From contig NZ_CABWID010000010.1 in assembly GCF_902501965.1 (NCBI RefSeq), positions 372,001 to 436,000 on the forward strand: a stretch of DNA of 64,000 bases. The letters run 5' to 3'. The notes beneath the pieces were generated by a model. That model did no database searches, was not told where the DNA came from, and was given only the letters and a program-made list of their open reading frames with translations. Below, in pieces: positions 51,663 to 59,834 of this stretch. This DNA is from Collinsella sp. AK_207A. Its GTDB lineage: Bacteria > Actinomycetota > Coriobacteriia > Coriobacteriales > Coriobacteriaceae. Numbering within the stretch: the stretch's first letter is position 1; the number at the start of each line of letters is the position of its first letter. Position numbers and translations under genes: made by a program.

Positions 51663-52382
51663 TTACGCGAGCGTCACGTCGTGCAGCTCGTAGCGGTTTC
51701 CGACGTTTCGCGAGATGGAATACTCAAATGGGACGCCACTGTCGAGGAAGCCGACCTGCTCCAGCTCGAGCAAGGGGGCTCCGGTGGGAACCTGCAGCCG
51801 CTCGGCTTCCTCCTCGGTGGCGGGAACCGCCCGGATGATGCGGTGGAAGCTGGAGATCTTGAGCCCCAGCTCGTTTTGGATATAGCTGTAGACGGACCCG
51901 TAGAGGTTCTTCTTCTTAAAGCCGGGGATGAGGTCGAGCGGCATGTACGTGTACTCGATGACGATGGGCGTGCCGTCCAGCACGCGCACGCGGCAGTCGA
52001 AGTAGGCAAAGTCGTCGGCATCCAGGTTGAGCTGGCGGGCGATGCCCGCGGGTGGATTCACTATCTTGAAGTCGTAGACGACCGATTCGACTTTCTGACC
52101 CTGGTGCTCGGAAGTGAAGCCGCCCGCGCGGTCCGAGCGCCCGCCGGAGACCGCGTCGAGCGCCATGCCGGCGGCTTCCTTGACATACGTGCCGGAGCCT
52201 CGTCGGCTCGTGACCAGGCCGTCCTCGGTCATGCGCTCGATGGCGCGGCGCACGGTGATCTTGCTCACGCCATAGAGGTCGCAGAACTCCACCACGGTGG
52301 GGAGCTTCTCGCCGGGCTTGAGGGTGCCGTCCTCGATGCTGCGGCGAATGTCGGCGGCTATGACTTCGTACTTGGGGATCAT
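51663..52382 (-). CDS. GntR-family regulator with UTRA domain
   Basis: 239 residues. The winged helix covers ~1-70 (IAADIRRSIEDGTLKPGEKL, then YGVSKITVRRAIERMTEDGL and RRGSGTYV). The UTRA ligand-binding domain runs ~90-235 (YDFKIVNPPAGIARQLNL, then PIVIEYTYMPLDLIPGF and the terminal FEYSISRNVGNRYEL). It diverges from the GH1/PTS operon and very probably represses it until a phospho-beta-glucoside binds. The start ATG 52382 (minus) has GAGGTGCCC upstream; a longer frame to 52520 covers the intergenic promoter region and is rejected. Confidence 0.88.
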   Translation of the reverse strand: MIPKYEVIAADIRRSIEDGTLKPGEKLPTVVEFCDLYGVSKITVRRAIERMTEDGLVTSRRGSGTYVKEAAGMALDAVSGGRSDRAGGFTSEHQGQKVESVVYDFKIVNPPAGIARQLNLDADDFAYFDCRVRVLDGTPIVIEYTYMPLDLIPGFKKKNLYGSVYSYIQNELGLKISSFHRIIRAVPATEEEAERLQVPTGAPLLELEQVGFLDSGVPFEYSISRNVGNRYELHDVTLA

Positions 52383-52510
52383 CGGGCACCTCATCTCAAT
52401 TGCGATCAGCATAGCGCGAAAACCTTCGCACATTGCAGGGGCGGACGCTTTATCTCCTCCGTTTTCGTTTACCCAATAAATAATACCGCGAGCAAAGAAC
52501 TCAAAAAACG

Positions 52511-52539
52511 CTTCACGCAAAAAATTAAAGCGCTATAAT
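52511..52539 (+). promoter_or_regulatory. Promoter of the beta-glucoside operon
   Basis: TTCACG (52512-52517), 16-bp spacer and TATAAT (52534-52539), about 80 bases before the GH1 start, in an AT-rich divergent region. ATAATA near 52480 gives a possible minus-strand -10 (TATTAT) for the GntR gene. Confidence 0.6.
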
Positions 52540-52619
52540 CCATATCGACAAGCGCGACACATCCTATGAAAGGAAGCGTCGCACGGGTCGAACCACCTCA
52601 GACAAGCCAGGGAGGACAG

Positions 52620-54020
52620 ATGGAGCAATTCACCCTGCCCGATGATTTCTTCTTCGGCGCGGCCATGTCGGGCCCGCAGACCGAGGGCGAGTGGAACACG
52701 GGCGGCAAGCTCGAGAACCTATGGGACACCTGGTCCCAGGAGAACCTCTCCGACTTCTACAACCGCGTGGGTAGCTACGCGGGCAACGCCTTTATGGCCA
52801 AGTACCAGGAAGACCTGCGGATCATGGCCGATCTTGGCCTGACTACTTACCGCACCTCCATCCAGTGGAGCCGCCTTCTCGACGAGGACGGCAACATCAA
52901 TCCCGAGGGTGCTGCCTGGTACCACGAGCTTTTCCGCGCTTCGCGCGAGGCCGGGCTCGAGTGCTTCGTCAACCTGTACCACTTTGACATGCCGACCTTC
53001 CTGTTCCGCCGAGGTGGCTGGGAGAGCCGTGAGGTTGTTGAGGCCTATGCCGCCTACGCCGCCAAGGCCTTTGCCGAGTTCGGCCAGGAGGTCAAGCACT
53101 GGTTCACATTCAACGAGCCCACGGTCGAGCCCGAGCAGCGCTTCCAGGCGGGCGTCTGGTATCCCAAGCTGCACGACTTTGGTCGCGCTCGCGTGGTGCA
53201 GTACCACATCTCGGTTGCGCATGCGCTGGCCACGGCCAACTTCCGCGCCGCGCAGGCCGACGGCACGGTGCGCGCCGACGCCAAGATCGGTCTCATCAAC
53301 GCCTTCACCCCTACGTACACGCGCGAGAATCCCACGCCCGAGGACCTTGAGGCCGTGCGCATGATGGGCGGCATCAACAACCGCTGGTGGCTCGACCTCA
53401 TCACCAAGGGTGAACTGCCCGTCGACGTACTCGACACCCTCGCCGAGAACGGCGTGCACCTGCCCATTCGTCCGGGCGATGCAGAGATCCTCAAGCAGGG
53501 TGTCGTCGACTGGCTCGGCTGCAACTACTATCACCCCACGCGCGTGCAGGCGCCGGCGAGTAAGGTGGACGAGTACGGTCTGCCGCGCTTTGCGGACGAG
53601 TACGTGTGGCCCGATGCCGTGATGAACGAGAGCCGCGGCTGGGAGATCTACCCCGAGGGCCTCTACGACTTTGGCATCGATGTGCGCGACAACTACCCCG
53701 GTCTGGAGTGGTTCGTGTCCGAGTCCGGCATGGGCGTCATGGACGAGCACCTGCACCGCGGGGACGACTACCGCATCGAGGACCCGTACCGCGTGGACTT
53801 CGTGCGCGGTCACCTGGAGGCTCTCGCCCGCGCCATCGAGGCGGGTTCGCCCTGCAAGGGCTACCACTATTGGGGCCTTATCGACAACTGGAGCTGGTCC
53901 AACGCATTCAAGAACCGTTACGGCTTCGTTGAGGTTGACCTCATGGACGGCTATAAGCGCCGTCTCAAGCGCTCGGCCGACTGGCTGCGCGAGGTGGCTA
54001 CCACGCACGTGGTGAAGTAG
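52620..54020 (+). CDS. Glycoside hydrolase family 1, probable 6-phospho-beta-glucosidase
   Basis: 466 residues. Begins FTLPDDFFFGAAMSGPQTEG as GH1 enzymes do. The acid/base Glu166 is in WFTFNEP and the nucleophile Glu368 in FVSESGMG (a variant of the usual TENG). GYHYWGLIDNWSWSNAFKNR near 418 is a typical C-terminal motif. Its place ahead of three PTS genes implies that it cuts phosphorylated disaccharides from the PTS to glucose and glucose-6-phosphate. GGGAGG eight bases upstream sets ATG 52620. Confidence 0.92.
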   Translation: MEQFTLPDDFFFGAAMSGPQTEGEWNTGGKLENLWDTWSQENLSDFYNRVGSYAGNAFMAKYQEDLRIMADLGLTTYRTSIQWSRLLDEDGNINPEGAAWYHELFRASREAGLECFVNLYHFDMPTFLFRRGGWESREVVEAYAAYAAKAFAEFGQEVKHWFTFNEPTVEPEQRFQAGVWYPKLHDFGRARVVQYHISVAHALATANFRAAQADGTVRADAKIGLINAFTPTYTRENPTPEDLEAVRMMGGINNRWWLDLITKGELPVDVLDTLAENGVHLPIRPGDAEILKQGVVDWLGCNYYHPTRVQAPASKVDEYGLPRFADEYVWPDAVMNESRGWEIYPEGLYDFGIDVRDNYPGLEWFVSESGMGVMDEHLHRGDDYRIEDPYRVDFVRGHLEALARAIEAGSPCKGYHYWGLIDNWSWSNAFKNRYGFVEVDLMDGYKRRLKRSADWLREVATTHVVK

Positions 54021-54035
54021 CAGCAAGAACAAGCC

Positions 54036-54070
54036 GCGGGACGGGTGTCGCAATGCCGCGCCCGCCCCGC
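54036..54070 (+). terminator. Hairpin between GH1 and EIIC genes
   Basis: GCGGGACGGG (54036-54045) pairs with CCCGCCCCGC (54061-54070) with one mismatch. With no T-run, it may lower read-through or protect the upstream mRNA. Confidence 0.4.
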
Positions 54071-54130
54071 GCAAAACACAGGAACGTGCCGGGCGAACAG
54101 GAGTCCCGGACGGATAGGGAAGGAGCCATA

Positions 54131-55495
54131 ATGGCCGAAGGAAAGGGACAGGCGTTCCTCGACAAATTCGCCGAGGTATCCGCCAGGGTGGGCAACCAGG
54201 TCCACCTGCGCACCCTGCGCGACGCGTTTGCCACCATCATGCCGCTGTACATCCTGGCGGGCATCGCGGTCCTGGTGAACAACGTGGTGTTCGCCTACAT
54301 CTGGGGAGACACGGGCTTTGCGCCCAACGCCGAGGTGCTGGCGAACGTCCAGACCTGGGGTTCCGCGCTGACGCTCGGCACCCTCAACGTGTCCGCGCTG
54401 ATCCTGGCGGGCCTCATCGGCTACTGCCTGGCGCGCAACGAGCGCTTCGACAACCCGCTGGCCTGCGTGGTCGTGGGCATCTCCGCGCTCGTCATCATGA
54501 TGCCGCAGACGGTCACCGCGAACCTGGCCGCCACCTCGCCGCTGCTGACCGATAAGGTCACCTCCGCAGCTGTGACCGGCGCGCTGTCCACCGCCAACAC
54601 GGGCACCAACGGCCTGTTCGGCGCCATCCTGATCGGCCTTGCCGCCGTGACGGTGTTCATCAAGATCTCCGGCGTGGAGAAGCTCAAGGTCAACCTGGGC
54701 GAGGGCGTGCCCCCTGCGGTTGCCAACTCCTTCAACGTCATGATCCCGATGCTGCTCTCCCTCTCCATCTTCGGTGTGGTCTCCGCCGTGCTCGCCGTGG
54801 CGTTCTCCACCGACCTGATGACCATCATCTCCACGTTCATCTCCACCCCGCTCAAGGGCATCATGAACGCTGGCCCGTGGGCCGTCGTGCTCATCTACAC
54901 CCTGGCGAACCTGCTCTTCTGCCTGGGCATCCACCAGTCCACCATCTCCGGCGTGCTGCTTGAGCCGATCCTCACCATGCTCATCGTGGACAACATGGCC
55001 ACCTTCGCCGCCGGCCAGCCCATCCCGGCCGACCACTACATGAACATGCAGATCATCAACTCCTTCGCCCTCATCGGCGGTTCTGGCTGCACCTTCATGC
55101 TGCTGCTCGACACCTTCCTGTTCTCCAAGAGCAAGACGAGCAAGACCGTTGCCAAGATGGCCATCCTGCCCGGTCTGTTCAACATCAACGAGCCGGTTAT
55201 CTACGGTTACCCCATCGTGTACAACCTGCCGCTGATCATCCCGTTCGTCATCGTCCCGGATATCTTCATCGCCGCCACCTACGGCCTGACCTGCGCCGGC
55301 ATCATCGGGCCCTGCGTTGCCCAGGTGCCCTGGACCACGCCTCCTGTGATCTCCGCGCTGCTCGCCACGGGCATGGATTGGCGCGCCGCCGTGTGGCAGA
55401 TCATCGAGATCATCATCGGTATGGCCATCTACCTGCCCTTTATGAAGGCTTCCGAGCGCGCCCAGGAGCTGCAGGTTGAGGAGCTCGAGGCGTAA
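54131..55495 (+). CDS. celB: PTS lactose/cellobiose-type EIIC permease
   Basis: 454 residues with about ten membrane segments. It is the sugar-translocating subunit of a lactose/cellobiose-family PTS. Family features are the N-terminal RTLRDAFATIMPLYILAGI, the segment LFCLGIHQSTISGVLLEPIL near 265 and the hallmark GLFNINEPVIYGYPIVYN near 355. GGAAGGAG before ATG 54131 is a good ribosome site. EIIB and EIIA are encoded separately downstream, giving a complete split EII. Confidence 0.9.
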   Translation: MAEGKGQAFLDKFAEVSARVGNQVHLRTLRDAFATIMPLYILAGIAVLVNNVVFAYIWGDTGFAPNAEVLANVQTWGSALTLGTLNVSALILAGLIGYCLARNERFDNPLACVVVGISALVIMMPQTVTANLAATSPLLTDKVTSAAVTGALSTANTGTNGLFGAILIGLAAVTVFIKISGVEKLKVNLGEGVPPAVANSFNVMIPMLLSLSIFGVVSAVLAVAFSTDLMTIISTFISTPLKGIMNAGPWAVVLIYTLANLLFCLGIHQSTISGVLLEPILTMLIVDNMATFAAGQPIPADHYMNMQIINSFALIGGSGCTFMLLLDTFLFSKSKTSKTVAKMAILPGLFNINEPVIYGYPIVYNLPLIIPFVIVPDIFIAATYGLTCAGIIGPCVAQVPWTTPPVISALLATGMDWRAAVWQIIEIIIGMAIYLPFMKASERAQELQVEELEA

Positions 55496-55534
55496 GGCTC
55501 GCGCTAGGAACGCCAAGGGAACGTCTGCTTGGAA

Positions 55535-55568
55535 CGGTGGCAGGGTTGGAACGGCAGCCTTGCCACCG
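55535..55568 (+). terminator. Hairpin between EIIC and EIIB genes
   Basis: CGGTGGCAGG (55535-55544) pairs with CCTTGCCACCG (55558-55568). A TACAAT at 55593-55598 could be a -10 box for a separate EIIB-EIIA transcript. Confidence 0.45.
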
Positions 55569-55636
55569 CGCTGGCGGACGTGATTCGCTGGGTACAATGG
55601 AGGGGTCGCCGTGGCCCCGGTTAGAAGGGAACCACC

Positions 55637-55942
55637 ATGAAGAAGATACTTCTTTGCTGCAACGCCGGCATGTCCACCAGCCTGCTGGTGCAGAAGATGC
55701 AGAAGGACGCCGCTGCTCGCGGGCTTGAGGTCACCATCGAGGCCCGTCCGCTGAACGAGGCCATGGATCATCTTGACGACGCGTCCATCGTGCTGCTCGG
55801 GCCCCAGATCGGCTACGCCAAGGGCGACTTCGAGAAGGCCTGCGCGGGCAAGAACATTCCCGTGGACGTCATTCCCATGGCCGACTACGGTCGCATGAAT
55901 GCCGCCAAGATCATCGACGGCGCGCTCGCCAAGATCGGCTAG
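55637..55942 (+). CDS. celA: PTS lactose/cellobiose-type EIIB
   Basis: 101 residues. It receives phosphate from EIIA on Cys8 in LLCCNAGMSTSLLVQKM and passes it to the sugar bound by EIIC. PQIGYAKGDFEKAC near 55 and MADYGRMNAAKII near 83 fit the family. The AAGGGAACCACC leader supports ATG 55637. Confidence 0.93.
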   Translation: MKKILLCCNAGMSTSLLVQKMQKDAAARGLEVTIEARPLNEAMDHLDDASIVLLGPQIGYAKGDFEKACAGKNIPVDVIPMADYGRMNAAKIIDGALAKIG

Positions 55943-55951
55943 GTGCGGAAC

Positions 55952-56296
55952 ATGGCTATGGAGGACCTGGAAGCCCTGCAGATGACCTGCTTCGAGATCA
56001 TTAGCTACGTGGGTACGGCCAAGAGCTGCTACATCAATGCGGTCGAGGCGGCCAAGAAGGGCGATTTCGATGGCGCCGCCGACCTGATGAAGCAGGGCGA
56101 CGAGGCGTACAACGGCGGGCACGACGTGCACATGAAGCTGCTGCAAGCCGACGCCGCGGATGAGCGCGAGCCGGTTGCCCCGCTCATCCTGCTGCACGCC
56201 GAGGACCAGATGGCCGGCACCGAGATCGTCAAGCTCATGGCCAAGAACCTGATCGATGTGGAGCGGGAGCTCCAAGAACTTCGTTCCCAGCGCTAG
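55952..56296 (+). CDS. celC: PTS lactose/cellobiose-type EIIA
   Basis: 114 residues, three-helix bundle. His82 in LLHAEDQMAG corresponds to the phosphorylated His78 of LacF (MMHGQDH), and Asp85 to its metal ligand. MTCFEIISYVGTAKSCYINA near 10 matches the first helix. The exact start is uncertain: ATG 55952 or the GTG at 55943, just after the EIIB stop. It ends the operon; a strong terminator follows. Confidence 0.9.
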   Translation: MAMEDLEALQMTCFEIISYVGTAKSCYINAVEAAKKGDFDGAADLMKQGDEAYNGGHDVHMKLLQADAADEREPVAPLILLHAEDQMAGTEIVKLMAKNLIDVERELQELRSQR

Positions 56297-56318
56297 ATCG
56301 GGCCAAGCAGCCGAGATA

Positions 56319-56461
56319 AACGCTTAAGTGTAGAGTTTTGGATGCCGTTGCCTGATAGGGCAATAGGTACAACAAGAAACCCGCAGGTCAGGGGCCTGCG
56401 GGTTTCTTGTTGTATGGCTGGTTACAGGGACGGGCGCGGTAAAACTCTACACTTTAGCGTT
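56319..56461. repeat. Outer 21-bp inverted repeat enclosing a terminator
   Basis: Arms at 56319-56339 and 56441-56461 (AACGCT...GTGTAGAGTTTT and complement) differ at one position and enclose 101 bp. The inner hairpin is at 56369-56413. Confidence 0.75.
56369..56413. terminator. Bidirectional terminator with a perfect 19-bp stem
   Basis: Arms 56369-56387 and 56395-56413 are fully complementary (core AAACCCGCAGG/CCTGCGGGTTT) with a 7-nt loop. A/T-rich flanks suit both directions. It separates the convergent EIIA and nitroreductase genes. Confidence 0.85.
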
Positions 56462-56491
56462 CTTCTCCCACGCGGGGTGTGCGCTGGCCGG

Positions 56492-57022
56492 TTAATCGAC
56501 CCAGATGACGTTCTCCTTGCGGGGTTTTGCCAAGGGCGCGGGCGCACCGGCGGGTGCGTAGCCCAGGATGCAGTGACCGATGCCGCGGAGCGAACCGTCG
56601 GCGGGCAGCCCCCATTGGCTCAGGAGCTCGCGCCCCTCGGCGGAGTCGAACTCCTCCTCTGCACGGTGGATCCAGCAGCTCTCCACACCCAGCGCGTGCG
56701 CGGCGTTCATCAGGTTGCCGAGAGCGAGCGCGCCGTCGTCCTGCGAGGTGGGAACCTGATTGTCTACCAGCACCACGATGACTGCGGGCGCCTCGTAGAA
56801 CGGGTCTGCGCTGCTGCCCATGATGGCTGCGTTCATGCGGGAGAGGCGGTCGCGCGTGGCGCGGTCGGTCACCACGACGAAGTGGACGGGCTGGCGACCC
56901 ATACCGCTGGGGGCAAATCGGCCGGCCTCGACGACCTTCTCGAGCGTTTCCCGGTCGACCGGTCGATCGGGGTCGTACGCGCGGCAGCTGCGGCGGGTAA
57001 GTAGGGTTTCGTAGGTATCCAT
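56492..57022 (-). CDS. Nitroreductase-family FMN protein
   Basis: 176 residues. TRRSCRAYDPDRPVDRETLE near 9-28 carries the Arg residues that bind FMN phosphate; APSGMGRQPVHFVVV near 38-52 is the classic second motif. QDDGALALGNLMNAAHALG near 95 and the late GIGHCILGYAP complete the fold. It reduces an unknown substrate with NAD(P)H. AAAGGAG precedes ATG 57022 on the minus strand. Confidence 0.9.
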   Translation of the reverse strand: MDTYETLLTRRSCRAYDPDRPVDRETLEKVVEAGRFAPSGMGRQPVHFVVVTDRATRDRLSRMNAAIMGSSADPFYEAPAVIVVLVDNQVPTSQDDGALALGNLMNAAHALGVESCWIHRAEEEFDSAEGRELLSQWGLPADGSLRGIGHCILGYAPAGAPAPLAKPRKENVIWVD

Positions 57023-57145
57023 GGCGATCTCCTTTGCCGGTTGACGTGCCCACGCTGTTATACCCAAGCCGGAACCATCCACGGTCGTCCGTGTATCCTT
57101 GTGCGGTGATGGCGCAGCGAAGGTCGCGAAGGTGAAAGGCGAACC

Positions 57146-57982
57146 ATGGCAATCAAGCTCATCCTCTCCGATATAGACGCGACGATCCTGCCTGCGGGCG
57201 AGAAGCAGGTGTCCGAGCGTACCGTGGCTGCCTTCCACGCAGCGCTCGACGCGGGTATCGCGATCGGTCCCTGCAGCGGACGGAGTTTCGCGCAGATTCC
57301 ACCGTTCTTTGGCGGAGACACCGCGTGCTGCGCCACGGCCATCGCCACGAACGGACTGCAGGCATACGCAGATGGCCGGAAGGTGATGGAGAGGACGCTC
57401 ACCGCTCCGGTGGTCGAACGCCTGCGCGACGTGGTCGACGGCGTGCCAGGCGCGGGATTCATCTGCTTTGACGGGACCACACCGCTCCTCATGACGGGTG
57501 AGCGGGGCGACCTCGCCGCCGCGCGCGACGCACTCGCTAAGACCTTCCCCGCGTATGCGGAGTGCTGCGTGCCCACGTCCGAGATCCCGAGTTTTCCGGT
57601 GATCAAGGCCAACGTGTTCACCGGGGGCACCGTTGAGGACGCCAATGCCCTGCAGCGGCTCGTGGAGGGCGTCGTACCCGAGGTCTCGCTCGACCGCGCT
57701 TACCCGTGCTACTTCAACGTCATGACGCGCGGGTGGAACAAGGGCGAGGCGGTTCGCTGGCTCTGCAGACATTTAGGCGTGGGGCTCGATGAGGTGGTCG
57801 TCTTCGGCGACGGCACCAACGACCTCTCCATGCTGCGCGTGGTGGAGCATTCCGTTGCGGTGGCCAACGCGGTTCCCGAGGTGACTGAAACGGCGCGCTG
57901 GCATATCGGGGCCTGCGCGGACGATGCGGTTGCCGCGGCTGTTGAGGAGCTGGCGGCGGGGGAGTGGCCGTTTACCGCGTGA
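57146..57982 (+). CDS. Cof-type HAD-family phosphatase
   Basis: 278 residues. Motif I is LSDIDATILP near residue 7 (Asp nucleophile, DxDxT), motif II CSGRSF near 43 and motif IV VVFGDGTNDLSMLRVVEHSV near 220, with the conserved KGEAVRWL before it. The cap domain between is of the Cof (C2B) type. Members dephosphorylate sugar phosphates or cofactors; the substrate here is unknown. ATG 57146 follows GAAGGTGAAAGG. It diverges from the nitroreductase. Confidence 0.88.
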   Translation: MAIKLILSDIDATILPAGEKQVSERTVAAFHAALDAGIAIGPCSGRSFAQIPPFFGGDTACCATAIATNGLQAYADGRKVMERTLTAPVVERLRDVVDGVPGAGFICFDGTTPLLMTGERGDLAAARDALAKTFPAYAECCVPTSEIPSFPVIKANVFTGGTVEDANALQRLVEGVVPEVSLDRAYPCYFNVMTRGWNKGEAVRWLCRHLGVGLDEVVVFGDGTNDLSMLRVVEHSVAVANAVPEVTETARWHIGACADDAVAAAVEELAAGEWPFTA

Positions 57983-58204
57983 TGCGGCGTACGGGATTCG
58001 CCATACGCGAGGGGCGCAATCGGTCCATTCTCAGCGACCGCTGCTCGACCAAACGGGCCGTCGGCCAATTTGTCTGCATAATCTCGCATCCGTAAGGGTT
58101 AATTGAAGACAACGGATTGATTCAGCGCCGAGGTTGCCCGATGCGGATGGCGTCCGATGCCGTTCGGTGCGAGCCTGCCGGCGCGCGAACTCAGGGAGGT
58201 CTCC

Positions 58205-58516
58205 ATGGGAGTGAAGGCAGACGATACCCTTGCGGTAGATTTCGAGGAGCTCCTTGCGTACCTGCGCTCCAAGACGCGCGTGTTCATGGACGTGGACGGC
58301 CATGAGTACTACGTCACCCACACCGATGGGTACTGGCGCGTGCAGGACTGCGAGAAGCTCAACCCGATGGGTCGGTTCACCGACTGCTCCGAGCTCGTCA
58401 CCACGCTTTCCGAGCTGATCGAGCTTCCCTGGCTGGATGGCAAGTCGATTCACGATCTGTGCCGCGACGCCACCTTCCACGAGTCTATTCAGGAGGGCTG
58501 GGTCCGTCCCGAATAA
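58205..58516 (+). CDS. Small conserved-looking hypothetical protein
   Basis: 103 residues, soluble and acidic. Sequence such as YLRSKTRVFMDVDGHEYYVT, then YWRVQDCEKLNPMGRFTDCS suggests a small alpha/beta fold. No motif I recognise. GGGAGG six bases before ATG 58205 and a terminator after the stop indicate a real gene. Confidence 0.65.
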   Translation: MGVKADDTLAVDFEELLAYLRSKTRVFMDVDGHEYYVTHTDGYWRVQDCEKLNPMGRFTDCSELVTTLSELIELPWLDGKSIHDLCRDATFHESIQEGWVRPE

Positions 58517-58578
58517 CGGTATCCGGTGCGGCGCCTTGGCGCGTCGGCGCATGGATCTACGTAAACGTTTCCCCTAAC

Positions 58579-58603
58579 CGGTGCCCCGTCTGACGGGGCA
58601 CCG
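58579..58603 (+). terminator. Rho-independent terminator
   Basis: Perfect 11-bp stem CGGTGCCCCGT/ACGGGGCACCG with a 3-nt loop, followed by TGTTTTGTG. Confidence 0.85.
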
Positions 58604-58665
58604 TGTTTTGTGTGACAATCGGCGCAGGCGGAAGGTCCGCCGGTCAACGGCAAAGGAGGCAATCC

Positions 58666-59046
58666 ATGGCGATCGAGGCAATCGTATCCGACAAGGCGCC
58701 GGCAGCGCTTGGCCCTTATTCTGCAGGTACGCGTGCGGGTAACGTGATTCATGTTTCCGGACAGCTGGGCATCTTGCCCGAGACAGGCGAGTTCGCGGGC
58801 GAGGACGTTGCCGCGCAGACGCGTCAGAGCCTGACTAACATCAAGAACATTCTTGAGACCGCCGGCGCTTCCATGGCAAACGTGGCCGAGACGACGGTGC
58901 TCCTGGACGACATCAACGACTTCGCGGCGATGAACGAGGTCTACGCCGAGTTCTTCGAGGCTCCCTATCCGGCCCGCGCCGCCTTTGAGGCTGCTGCCAT
59001 TCCCAAGGGTGCCAAGGTCGAGATCAAGGTCGTCGCCTACCTGTAG
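58666..59046 (+). CDS. ridA: RidA-family reactive intermediate deaminase
   Basis: 126 residues. Hydrolyses reactive enamine/imine intermediates such as 2-aminoacrylate released by PLP enzymes. It has APAALGPYSAGTRAGN near 11, VSGQLGILPETGEF near 30, the catalytic Arg in YPARAAFEAAAIPKGA near 103 and the closing VEIKVVAYL. AAAGGAGG precedes ATG 58666. A trimer is expected. Confidence 0.93.
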   Translation: MAIEAIVSDKAPAALGPYSAGTRAGNVIHVSGQLGILPETGEFAGEDVAAQTRQSLTNIKNILETAGASMANVAETTVLLDDINDFAAMNEVYAEFFEAPYPARAAFEAAAIPKGAKVEIKVVAYL

Positions 59047-59145
59047 GCGCACGTGGTACAACGGGACAGTCCCAACGTACAAACAACCCCCTATACTTAT
59101 AAGAGCCTGGTGCGCCGGAGTCGTTTCGGCACACCACGCTCCTGC

Positions 59146-59173
59146 TTGACATCATCCGAAACCGGACTAAACT
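59146..59173 (+). promoter_or_regulatory. Promoter of the MarR-ABC exporter operon
   Basis: TTGACA (59146-59151), 16-bp spacer, TAAACT (59168-59173). This is the best promoter in the window. Confidence 0.7.
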
Positions 59174-59184
59174 GGTTGTATGAC

Positions 59185-59200
59185 AGTCCGGATTCGGACT
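59185..59200. promoter_or_regulatory. Probable MarR operator
   Basis: AGTCCGGATTCGGACT is an inverted repeat with perfect 6-bp arms, 12 bases past the -10 box. The promoter spacer also contains GGACT. A MarR dimer bound here would block transcription of its own operon. Confidence 0.5.
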
Positions 59201-59227
59201 TTTTTATGCGAGGTGCGAGGAGGGACC

Positions 59228-59764
59228 ATGGCGGAGGATATCGAGAGCCCGGCGGCGCTGGATTACCTCTACAACGCCGCGGACAAGCTGTACATGCAGT
59301 TTGCCCGCAGCTGCGGGCTCTCCACCTGCGCATATTGGATGCTCTACGACCTGACCCGCGCCGGCGGCGAGGCGTCGCTGCGCGATATCTGCGATTCCTG
59401 GGCGTATAGCAAGCAGACCATCAACTCCGCGCTGAAGAGTCTGGAGGGACGGGGGCTCATCGAGCTCTTTTTCTGCGAGGGGAGCAGGAAGAACAAGGGC
59501 GCGCGCTTGACGGATGCCGGCCATGCGTTCACCGGCATCAACGTTGAGCCCGCCATGAAGGCCGAGCGGCACGCGTTTCTCTCGCTCGACGCGAGCGAGC
59601 GGGCGACGCTGCTTCGGCTCACGCGCAAGTACACGCAGGCTCTTGAGGTGGAGTTTCGCGAGATGGCGAAGCGCGACGACGCGGCCATGACAGCCGCTTC
59701 TGATGAACGTCCGGGCGAGGGGGCCATGGCGGACCCCGGCGCCGTCCCGCGCCCGGCGCCCTAG
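59228..59764 (+). CDS. MarR-family transcriptional regulator
   Basis: 178 residues. Winged helix: STCAYWMLYDLTRAGGEASL near 35-55, recognition region RDICDSWAYSKQTINSALKS near 58-78, and wing EGSRKNKGARLTDAG near 90-105. The C-terminal ~25 residues are Pro/Ala-rich and probably disordered. It is the first gene before two ABC exporter subunits and presumably represses them until a toxic ligand binds. GGAGGGACC sets ATG 59228. Confidence 0.88.
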   Translation: MAEDIESPAALDYLYNAADKLYMQFARSCGLSTCAYWMLYDLTRAGGEASLRDICDSWAYSKQTINSALKSLEGRGLIELFFCEGSRKNKGARLTDAGHAFTGINVEPAMKAERHAFLSLDASERATLLRLTRKYTQALEVEFREMAKRDDAAMTAASDERPGEGAMADPGAVPRPAP

Positions 59765-59834
59765 GGCATTTTCCGTGGCGCCCGCCGCATAACCAAATCG
59801 ATTTCACCCCGCATCTAAGACGAAGGAGCAGCCG

